Positions 1 through 5,407 of a stretch of 6,321 bases of DNA are shown here, in pieces. The notes beneath the pieces are model-generated. The model was not told the origin of the DNA. It made no database searches and saw only the letters and a program-made list of their open reading frames with translations. This DNA comes from Clostridia bacterium (lineage in GTDB: Bacteria; Bacillota; Clostridia; Saccharofermentanales; UBA5734): the NCBI GenBank assembly GCA_017997315.1, contig JAGOFF010000134.1, positions 1-6,321 of the forward strand. Direction: 5' to 3'. The first letter of the stretch is position 1. Each line of letters starts with the position of its first letter. Position numbers and translations under genes: made by a program.

Positions 1-616
1 ACCACGTTTTTGTCCATGTCGATGGGGGCGATCATCATGACATCGCTGTTCTCATAGGTTTCCCGTTGAGTACCCGCCGGTCGTCCACCCCCAGCAGCAG
101 GATGTTCATGATCCCCCGGTTCGGCGGCACCGTATAGGTCGGGGGCAGCGTGGTATAGGTCGGGAGCGCGGTCGCGCCAGACAGGGTCGTCGTCTCGGCC
201 GGACGCCGGATCAGGCTGACCGCGTATCGCCACGCTCCGTATCCCAGGCCGGCCGCGAGGAGTATCAGAACCAGGAACAGCACACCCGCGCGCCGGATGG
301 CGCGCACGCTCGGACGAACGCGTTTCCGTGCTTTCCGGCGCTGCCGGTTGCGCAGATAGACAACCAGTCGGTGTTTCAAACCCCGGGACTGCATCCGGGG
401 CGTGCCGGATCTCGACGGATCACGCGGGCCGGCCGTTTGGGCACGTGACGTCTGCCGGGAGGTACGGGCGACAATGCGCCGGATATCGCCTGCATCGGCA
501 CCGGATGGGGAGACGTTCCGATCGGGCCGGCGGACCGGGGGACGTACGCCGGGATCCGCCGCAGGAAGATCGGGGATGATGCGGGGTCTGTCTTGGCCGG
601 GATTGTTCTTTTTCAC
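1..616 (-). pseudogene. LytR-CpsA-Psr (LCP) family protein, frameshifted, 3' part beyond left edge
   Basis: Second LCP gene of the minus-strand unit. LCP enzymes move lipid-linked wall polymers (teichoic acid, capsule and similar) onto peptidoglycan outside the membrane. Start is GTG at 616, with AAAGG 9 bases upstream and a promoter just before it. The readable frame gives 193 residues: a basic cytoplasmic region (1-109) with SGADAGDIRRIV at 38-49 and LRNRQRRKAR at 88-97, one transmembrane segment (about 110-132), a Thr/Pro linker, then the first LCP strand NILLLGVD (171-178). It stops at a TGA at 35-37. From position 56 leftward another frame reads YENSDVMMIAPIDMDKN, which matches SDVMIVVTIDMDRN of the neighbouring paralog. 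Adding one base near 54-66 gives 13 residues between GVD and the SDV aspartate, the same as the paralog. I infer a one-base deletion, either a real mutation or a sequencing or assembly error. The family call is firm; whether the gene is truly broken is open. Confidence 0.8.
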
Positions 617-654
617 CGTGCGGAACCTTTCGGGAAGGGCATATCGTCCCGGAC

Positions 655-683
655 AGTATAACCGAACCCAACCATCCTGTCAG
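655..683 (-). promoter_or_regulatory. Probable sigma70-type promoter for the leftmost LCP gene
   Basis: On the minus strand, CTGACA (683-678) and TATACT (660-655) are separated by exactly 17 bases, each one mismatch from consensus. Transcription would start near 648, leaving a leader of about 30 bases before the GTG at 616 that includes the AAAGG ribosome binding site. It lies in the 91-base gap between the two LCP genes, so the second copy can be transcribed independently of galE and the first LCP gene. This is the best promoter match I see in the window. The call rests on pattern only. Confidence 0.65.
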
Positions 684-707
684 GGGTCGCGTCGGCCTGC
701 GTCCGGG

Positions 708-2369
708 TCAGGGTCCCCCGGCGGTCGGGGTCGTCGCGGCGGTTGGGGTTGTCGCAGTTGTCGGGATCGTCGCGGTGGTCGGGGTCGTCGCGGTGGTCGG
801 GCTCGGGGTCGGTGTCGGGGTCGGCGACGGAGTCGGGGTCGGGGTCGGTGACAGGGTCGGCGGCGGCGTCGGCACCGGTGTCGGAGGGGCGAGGGTTGCG
901 GATGTTCCCGTTGTGGTTTCAGACGGCAGGGTGGTTTCAGTGGGAACGGTCGTTTCGGCCGATGTCGGCGGTTGCTGGCCCAGGATATACACGCCGGCCG
1001 GCAATCCTTCCGAGGCGTTGGGAGCGCCGGGAATCTCCCGGACGGGATCGAACGGAAACGCCTCGTTATTGTATAGGAATCCATACAATCCAGGGATGAC
1101 GCTGTTCATGTCGACGCGAATGAAGTAATCCGGGTACGTCTCCTGGTACTCCGTACCCCGTTTCGTCGGATCGGGCACCTGTTTCTGGAGAATTTCCTTT
1201 TTCATGGAAGGCGCGACGCTGATCGCAAGCTCGCGGATCTCCGCATTGGTCAGGGAAGTGTAGATGCAGCCGAGTCCTTCCGTAATCATGGAAAGCTTCC
1301 GGGTGATCCCCGCATCCAGAAAAGCGTCAAAGACCGCCTGCAGCACCTTGCGTTGACGGACCATCCTCATGTAGTCGCTGTCATACGACCGGACACGCGC
1401 ATATCCGACCGCCTGCCGGCCGTCCAGATGCTGCAGCCCTCCATGCGTGATGTATTCCGAGTCCCCGTAGTCGGAAAACCAGAGATTCTGGTTGCCGATG
1501 CATTGGTTTACATGCCACAGGATCCCCTCTTCGACATCCAGTTCGACCCCGCCGACGATGTCGATCAGCCGCTCCGATTCATTGATGTTGACCTCGATAT
1601 AATCCGTGAGGTCCAGCCGGAAGTTTTCGTTCAGTGTACGCATCGTCATCTCGGCGCCGCCGTGCAGATGGGATTCGGTCAGTTTGGCCGGTCTCTCGAT
1701 GCCGGGGATGTAGACCGCCATGTCACGCTGGAACGAGGTCAGCTTGACTTCGTTCCTGTCCATGTCGATCGTCACGACGATCATGACATCGCTTAGGCTC
1801 GCAGCGTCGTCGTTGCCTTTGACCCGGTTGTCGACGCCCAGAAGCAGGATGTTCTTGATGCCCTTGACCTCCGGGATCGGATTCACCAGGGGTGCCGTGG
1901 TACGCACTGTCGTCGGCCGGGTGGCGCCGGCGCTCGGCGGGGGTGGCTCCGTCGGCCGCTGGATGAGGCTGAGGGCATAAGTCATGGCGGCGTATCCGAG
2001 TCCGACGGCCAGAAGCGCTAGCAGCAGGACCGCGAGCGCGATCCGCTTCAACACCCGCATGGTCGGGGAATACCGGCGGCGCGCCTTGCGGCGCTGCCGG
2101 TTCCGGAGCGCGACGATGATACGCTGTTTCCATCCGTGCGGTTTGGCGGTCTGCGGCACCGTCCGGGAAATGACCGGCGCATCCGGCGTACGCGCACGGA
2201 CCGCGTCACGTGAAGCACGCGATACGATACGGCGGATGTCTGCCGCATCCGCCCCGGAGGATGTCCGCATCCGCTTCGGCCGGCGCGTCCCGGAGGGCCG
2301 ATCCGGTTTCCGCTCTTCCTCCGGTCCCGGACCCGAGCGCCCGCCGGAGGCGTTGTCCCGTCTCTTCAT
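708..2369 (-). CDS. LytR-CpsA-Psr (LCP) family wall-polymer ligase with long Thr/Pro tail
   Basis: A 553-residue membrane-anchored enzyme expected to transfer an undecaprenyl-pyrophosphate-linked glycopolymer to peptidoglycan on the outer face of the membrane. Order of parts: charged Arg-rich cytoplasmic region (1-108), one transmembrane helix (about 109-131), Pro/Thr linker (138-166), LCP domain (about 170-350), a further folded extracytoplasmic part (350-466), then a Thr/Pro tail (467-553). LCP signatures seen: NILLLGVD 173-180, SDVMIVV 193-199, LTSFQRDM 210-217, LIDIVGGVELDV 268-279, LDGRQAVGYARVR 315-327 and RQRKVL 338-343. The Arg that often precedes SD in this family is Leu192 here. Cys290 and Cys368 both lie outside the membrane. 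The start is ATG at 2369, preceded by AAGGGTGAT overlapping the galE stop, so translation is probably coupled to galE. A paralog lies directly downstream. The family is clear; the polymer handled cannot be read from the sequence. Confidence 0.93.
   Translation of the reverse strand: MKRRDNASGGRSGPGPEEERKPDRPSGTRRPKRMRTSSGADAADIRRIVSRASRDAVRARTPDAPVISRTVPQTAKPHGWKQRIIVALRNRQRRKARRRYSPTMRVLKRIALAVLLLALLAVGLGYAAMTYALSLIQRPTEPPPPSAGATRPTTVRTTAPLVNPIPEVKGIKNILLLGVDNRVKGNDDAASLSDVMIVVTIDMDRNEVKLTSFQRDMAVYIPGIERPAKLTESHLHGGAEMTMRTLNENFRLDLTDYIEVNINESERLIDIVGGVELDVEEGILWHVNQCIGNQNLWFSDYGDSEYITHGGLQHLDGRQAVGYARVRSYDSDYMRMVRQRKVLQAVFDAFLDAGITRKLSMITEGLGCIYTSLTNAEIRELAISVAPSMKKEILQKQVPDPTKRGTEYQETYPDYFIRVDMNSVIPGLYGFLYNNEAFPFDPVREIPGAPNASEGLPAGVYILGQQPPTSAETTVPTETTLPSETTTGTSATLAPPTPVPTPPPTLSPTPTPTPSPTPTPTPSPTTATTPTTATIPTTATTPTAATTPTAGGP
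720..791 (-). repeat. 18-bp tandem repeat (4 units) coding for ATTPTT-type hexapeptides
   Basis: Four consecutive 18-base units at 720-737, 738-755, 756-773 and 774-791, with a broken fifth starting at 792. On the plus strand the best-conserved unit is GGTGGTCGGGGTCGTCGC. Because 18 is a multiple of three, unit gain or loss keeps the frame. In the LCP protein they read ATTPTT, ATIPTT, ATTPTA and ATTPTA (residues 527-550), next to the C-terminus. Units differ by only a few bases, as expected of a young coding minisatellite. Confidence 0.85.
792..887 (-). repeat. Low-complexity segment coding for TP/SP dipeptides
   Basis: This stretch is built from degenerate GTCGGG/GTCGGT hexamers on the plus strand and codes for alternating Thr-Pro and Ser-Pro (residues 495-526 of the LCP protein, for example SPTPTPTPSPTPTPTPSP). 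With the hexapeptide repeats beside it, it makes an extended, uncharged, probably unstructured outer tail. Such Pro/Thr segments are common spacers in wall-associated Gram-positive proteins and can be O-glycosylated in some; neither is shown here. Opposite-strand open frames across this stretch are by-products of the repeat. Confidence 0.8.
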
Positions 2370-2386
2370 TCAGAAATCACCCTTCA
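2370..2386 (-). promoter_or_regulatory. Ribosome binding site of the LCP gene, overlapping the galE stop
   Basis: The minus strand reads TGAAGGGTGATTTCTGA and then ATG. The galE stop TGA (2386-2384) shares its last A with AAGGGTGAT (2384-2376), a close match to the anti-Shine-Dalgarno complement AAGGAGGTGAT. Only 14 bases separate the two genes and no promoter fits between them, so co-transcription and translational coupling with galE are likely. Confidence 0.75.
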
Positions 2387-3412
2387 GTGCGGGCGCGCCG
2401 GGCCGCGGTATCCATCCGGATTCATCCGCTGCCAGTTCCACGCGTCGCGAAGCATGTCGATCATGCCTTTTTCAGCCCGCCAGCCCAGAACCGCAGCCGC
2501 ACGGGACGGGTCCGCATAGCACTCCGCCACATCCCCCGGCCGGCGGGGTCCGATCCGGCATGGAATCCGGACTCCGGTCGTCGTCTCGAACGACTCAATC
2601 ACCTGCAGTACGCTGGTCCCGACGCCGGTTCCGAGGTTGAGCGCCTCCACACCGCGTTCCGCCAGGCAGCGTCCGACCGCAAGAGTATGGCCGTGCGCAA
2701 GATCCTGCACATGGATGTAGTCCCGGATGCAGGTGCCGTCCGGAGTCGGATAATCGTTTCCGTTAACCGTCAGGAATTCCCTGCGTCCGATCGCTGTCTG
2801 TGTGATATACGGCACGAGATTGTTCGGGGTTCCGTTCGGGTCCTCCCCGATCCGTCCGGACCGATGGGCACCGACCGGATTGAAGTACCGCAGAAGCAGG
2901 ATCGACCAGCGCGGATCCGCCTGCCCGACATCCCGCAGGATCTGCTCGTTCATCAGCTTCGTCCAGCCGTACGGACAGTTGCCCCACAACGGTGCGTCCT
3001 CGGGAATCGGAACGGCTGCCGGGGTACGGTACACGGTGGCGGAGGAACTGAAAACCAGCCGCCGGATCCCGACCCGTTCCATTTCTTCACACAGGATCAT
3101 GGTGGAGTCGAGATTGTTTGTGTAATAGCGCAGCGGTTGCTCAACGGACTCGCCGACCGCTTTCCATCCCGCGAAGTGGATGACCGCGTCAACCCCTCGC
3201 TCCAACGCGCCGCGAAGCAGCATGCGGTCACGCACATCCCCGCGGAGGAACACCGGCGCCTTGCCCGTCAGCTCGTGGATGCGGTCCAGCACGATGCCGC
3301 TGCTGTTGCCGAGATGGTCCAGGACAATGACATCATGTCCGGCATCCATCAGGTCGACACAAGTGTGGCTGCCGATGTAGCCCGCTCCCCCCGTCACGAG
3401 AACCGTCGCCAT
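2384..3412 (-). CDS. galE: UDP-glucose 4-epimerase
   Basis: A 342-residue cytoplasmic short-chain dehydrogenase/reductase-type enzyme, close to the usual 335-345, that interconverts UDP-glucose and UDP-galactose with tightly bound NAD. Visible motifs: NAD-binding GGAGYIGSH (8-16), SSSATVY (122-128) with catalytic Ser124, PYGWTK (147-152) with catalytic Tyr148 and Lys152, RYFNPVGAH (175-183), TPDGTCIRDYIHVQDLAHGH (223-242) and RRPGDVAECYADPSRA (290-305). The residue aligned with Tyr299 of the E. coli enzyme is Cys298, as in epimerases that also act on UDP-GlcNAc/UDP-GalNAc, so wider specificity is inferred. Arg129 follows SATVY where Gly is usual. The ATG at 3412 is chosen because GGGAGGG lies 3 bases upstream and the Rossmann motif starts at the expected distance. 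The open frame continues upstream to 4306, but that part is antisense to the ABC gene. It is first gene of the unit with the LCP ligase, probably supplying sugar nucleotides for a wall polymer. Confidence 0.96.
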   Translation of the reverse strand: MATVLVTGGAGYIGSHTCVDLMDAGHDVIVLDHLGNSSGIVLDRIHELTGKAPVFLRGDVRDRMLLRGALERGVDAVIHFAGWKAVGESVEQPLRYYTNNLDSTMILCEEMERVGIRRLVFSSSATVYRTPAAVPIPEDAPLWGNCPYGWTKLMNEQILRDVGQADPRWSILLLRYFNPVGAHRSGRIGEDPNGTPNNLVPYITQTAIGRREFLTVNGNDYPTPDGTCIRDYIHVQDLAHGHTLAVGRCLAERGVEALNLGTGVGTSVLQVIESFETTTGVRIPCRIGPRRPGDVAECYADPSRAAAVLGWRAEKGMIDMLRDAWNWQRMNPDGYRGPARPH

Positions 3413-3423
3413 TTGCCCTCCCG

Positions 3424-3462
3424 GTCCGGCGCTGGAATGCGGCTTTTCGCCTTGCTCCGGAC
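3424..3462 (-). repeat. Imperfect inverted repeat in the galE leader
   Basis: GTCCGG (3424-3429) and CCGGAC (3457-3462) are perfect complements. Pairing extends past one mismatch to GC/GC, giving 8 of 9 pairs. Inside, on the minus strand, GGCGAAAAGCC forms a small hairpin with a GAAAA loop. In a galE transcript starting near 3464 this would fold the leader just before the GGGAGGG ribosome binding site. It has no U-run and is too close to the start to be an ordinary terminator. It could be a leader structure or operator half-sites, or chance in GC-rich DNA. Confidence 0.4.
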
Positions 3463-3470
3463 TTTCCCAC

Positions 3471-3479
3471 ATTCTATCA
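3471..3479 (-). promoter_or_regulatory. Candidate extended -10 promoter element for galE
   Basis: The minus strand reads TGATAGAAT (3479-3471): a TGn extension plus TAGAAT, five of six matches to TATAAT. No good -35 hexamer lies 16-18 bases upstream, which extended -10 promoters can tolerate. Transcription would start near 3464, about 50 bases before the galE ATG. Confidence 0.45.
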
Positions 3480-3491
3480 CAGATACGGGCA

Positions 3492-3520
3492 TTCCCATTA
3501 TTTGAGCATTGTGCTAAACT
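3492..3520 (+). promoter_or_regulatory. Candidate promoter for the ABC exporter genes
   Basis: TTCCCA (3492-3497) and TAAACT (3515-3520) are 17 bases apart and each matches four of six consensus positions. The -10 is preceded by TGC, an extended -10 (TGn) feature. The predicted start near 3527 leaves about 45 bases of leader before the ATG at 3572. The match is moderate. Confidence 0.4.
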
Positions 3521-3559
3521 ATTTTTCTGTCTGCTGTAAATGTACGACGGACAATGCCC

Positions 3560-3565
3560 AGGAGG
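3560..3565 (+). promoter_or_regulatory. Ribosome binding site that fixes the ABC start at 3572
   Basis: AGGAGG lies six bases before the ATG at 3572. An in-frame ATG at 3554 lies upstream of this site and would translate through it, so 3572 is preferred. Confidence 0.85.
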
Positions 3566-3571
3566 TCCGAA

Positions 3572-5407
3572 ATGGATGCAAAATCTGACCGGAAATACAC
3601 ATTCCGGCTGAAAAGCCTGTTGCAGTTCTACCGCGGCCAAGGCGTGCGTTTCGCCGGCGCGGCGGCTTTTACTGTCGCGGGTGCGGCACTCTCCCTTCTG
3701 ACTCCGCTGGTTTTCCGGTTCATCATCGACACCGTGCTCGACGGCAAAGAGCCTGAACTGCCGGCGTTTCTCCTCCGCCTGTTCACCGGGATGGGCGGGC
3801 AGGAGTATTTCCTGCGCAATATCTGGATCCTGGGTCTGGTCATCGTAGGAATCCACGCCGTCGATGGTCTGTTGAATTTCTGCAAGGGCCGGTGGAGCTC
3901 GATCATCGCGGAATCCGGGGCACGCTCCATGCGCAAGACGCTGTACAGCCACATCCAGAGTCTGCCGTTCGCATACCACGCCACCGCGGAAACCGGAGAT
4001 CTGGTGCAGCGGTGCACTTCGGACGTGGACACCGTACGGCGCTTCCTGAACGGGCAGGTATACGAGATCATCCGTTGTTTCTGCCTTGTGGTTGCCAGCA
4101 TCACCTTCATGCTTATGCTGGACCTGCGTATGGCGCTGGTCAGCATGGCCAGCACGCCGTTCATCTTCCTGTCGGCCTTCCTCTACTTCCGCCGCCAGCG
4201 GGACGCCGCGCAGAAATGGGACGAAGCCGAGGGCGATCTGTCCACCATGCTGCAGGAAAGCATGACCGGCATCCGGGTGGTCAAGGCGTTCGCCCGCCAG
4301 GACCACGAGCGGTCCAAGTTCGAGGGTCGGAACCAGACGCTTCGCCGGTGTGGGAAGGAGTTCATCCGGTTGATGTCCAACTTCTGGATGTACTCCGACT
4401 TCATCTGTCTCCTCCAGATCGGGATCACGACGGTCGTCGGCGTGGTGTACGTTGTCGGGGGCAGGATCTCGCTGGGCATGATGATCGTGTTCACAGGCTA
4501 TACGGAGATGCTGCTGTATCCGCTGCGCGGTCTTGCCCGCATGCTCTCCGACGCGGGCCGGACGCAGATCTCGTTCGGCCGCCTGCAGGAGATCATGGAC
4601 ACCGAAGCCGAGCCGTCGGACGAAGGGCTCGAGGATATTGAAGCCGCCGGGCGCATCCGTTTCGACAACGTGTCCTTCGCCTATAAAGGAAACGATCGCG
4701 ATATCCTGAGGGGCGTCACGTTCGAGGTGAATCCCGGCGAAACCATCGGCGTGCTGGGCCCCACAGGATCAGGCAAGTCGACGATCATGTATCTGCTGCA
4801 GCGGCTGTACGATCCGACCGGCGGCACGCTGTCGATCGACGGGCGGGACATTACCGGTATATCCCGCCGCTGTATGCGCAGAAACGTGGGATTTGTCCTG
4901 CAGGAACCGTTCGTCTTCTCGCGGACGATTTTCGAAAACATCCGTATGCCCCGGCCGGACGCTCCGGAACAGATGGTGTACGACGCATCCCGTGCCGCCG
5001 CGATCCATGACGATATCGAATCCTTTGAGGAAGGATATCAGACCATGGTGGGAGAGCGGGGCGTCACCCTGTCGGGAGGCCAGAAACAGCGCGTCACCAT
5101 CGCCCGTACGCTGATCCGGGAATGCCCGATCCTGGTTTTTGACGATTCCCTGAGTGCGGTCGACACCGAAACGGACGCACGGATCCGTTCGGAACTCGCG
5201 GGACGACGCCGCCGCGCGACCACGTTCATCATTTCACACCGGATCGCCACGCTGGCCGACACCGACCGGATCCTGGTCGTCGAGGACGGCCGGATCACCC
5301 AGCAGGGCAGCCATGCCGAACTCCTTGCGCAACAAGGTTTGTATCGAAGGGTCTACGACATCCAGAACGCGTTGTCGGACATCGAGGAAACGGAGGGGAA
5401 CCTATGA
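3572..5407 (+). CDS. ABC exporter half-transporter, degenerate ATP-site subunit (BmrC/LmrC-like)
   Basis: A 611-residue membrane protein with an N-terminal six-helix exporter domain (about 20-320) fused to a C-terminal ATPase domain (about 360-600), expected to pump drugs, lipids or peptides out of the cell as half of a dimer. Seen in the ATPase: aromatic A-loop Tyr371, Walker A GPTGSGKST (396-404), Q-loop Gln444, signature LSGGQKQR (500-507), Walker B ILVFD (520-524), D-loop SAVD (528-531) and H-loop His556. Asp525 follows Walker B where catalytic Glu is usual. This is the mark of the degenerate-site subunit in heterodimeric exporters such as BmrC, LmrC and TM287. There is no peptidase domain at the N-terminus, so it is not a bacteriocin-processing type. 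The start at 3572 is set by AGGAGG. The gene ends in an ATGA overlap with the second half-transporter, its likely partner. The substrate cannot be read from the sequence; multidrug export is the default for the family. Confidence 0.93.
   Translation: MDAKSDRKYTFRLKSLLQFYRGQGVRFAGAAAFTVAGAALSLLTPLVFRFIIDTVLDGKEPELPAFLLRLFTGMGGQEYFLRNIWILGLVIVGIHAVDGLLNFCKGRWSSIIAESGARSMRKTLYSHIQSLPFAYHATAETGDLVQRCTSDVDTVRRFLNGQVYEIIRCFCLVVASITFMLMLDLRMALVSMASTPFIFLSAFLYFRRQRDAAQKWDEAEGDLSTMLQESMTGIRVVKAFARQDHERSKFEGRNQTLRRCGKEFIRLMSNFWMYSDFICLLQIGITTVVGVVYVVGGRISLGMMIVFTGYTEMLLYPLRGLARMLSDAGRTQISFGRLQEIMDTEAEPSDEGLEDIEAAGRIRFDNVSFAYKGNDRDILRGVTFEVNPGETIGVLGPTGSGKSTIMYLLQRLYDPTGGTLSIDGRDITGISRRCMRRNVGFVLQEPFVFSRTIFENIRMPRPDAPEQMVYDASRAAAIHDDIESFEEGYQTMVGERGVTLSGGQKQRVTIARTLIRECPILVFDDSLSAVDTETDARIRSELAGRRRRATTFIISHRIATLADTDRILVVEDGRITQQGSHAELLAQQGLYRRVYDIQNALSDIEETEGNL
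5392..5398 (+). promoter_or_regulatory. Ribosome binding site of the second ABC gene
   Basis: GGAGGGG lies inside the last codons of the first ABC gene, five bases before the ATG at 5404. The ATG overlaps the TGA stop at 5405-5407, an arrangement that favours coupled translation and equal amounts of the two subunits. Confidence 0.8.

Larger units (their letters stand above)
3413..3571. other. Divergent intergenic region between galE and the ABC exporter genes
   Basis: These 159 bases separate the two oppositely oriented units. The part from about 3465 to 3545 is clearly more AT-rich than its surroundings, as expected for promoters. It holds a candidate extended -10 for galE, a candidate promoter for the ABC genes, an imperfect inverted repeat in the galE leader and the AGGAGG site of the first ABC gene. 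The two promoter candidates point away from each other and lie close together, so a regulator bound between them could affect both units. No protein-coding or RNA gene is seen here. Confidence 0.8.

Noticed and set aside
54..66. Programmed -1 frameshift at GGGAAAC in the LCP gene
   Set aside because: The sequence resembles a slippery heptamer, but the zero frame reads GGG AAA CCT, which is the wrong phase (GGA AAC would be needed), and LCP genes are not known for programmed shifting.
684..707. Terminator after the complete LCP gene
   Set aside because: No stable hairpin followed by a T-run is visible on the minus strand in this gap.
720..791. Possible short CRISPR-like array
   Set aside because: Units are 18 bases and directly adjacent with no spacers, and they lie in frame inside a gene.
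743..1128. Plus-strand frames rich in Gly-Ser or Gly-Val repeats
   Set aside because: They are the opposite-strand reading of the Thr/Pro repeat that codes for the LCP tail.
2210..3505. Long plus-strand open frame of 431 codons opposite galE
   Set aside because: It lies wholly opposite galE and the LCP gene start, has no recognisable motifs and an Arg/Pro/Ser-rich make-up typical of shadow frames in GC-rich DNA.
3502..3507. TTGAGC as a -35 element for the ABC genes
   Set aside because: No acceptable -10 hexamer lies 16-18 bases downstream; the TAAACT at 3515 is too close.
3554..3571. Earlier ATG start for the first ABC gene
   Set aside because: The AGGAGG site lies downstream of this ATG and is correctly spaced for 3572.
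2384..4306. A 640-codon minus-strand open frame suggesting a fused protein with galE at its C-terminal end
   Set aside because: The part upstream of 3412 is antisense to the ABC gene and the intergenic region, shows no family motifs, and galE has its own ribosome binding site and normal-length start at 3412.
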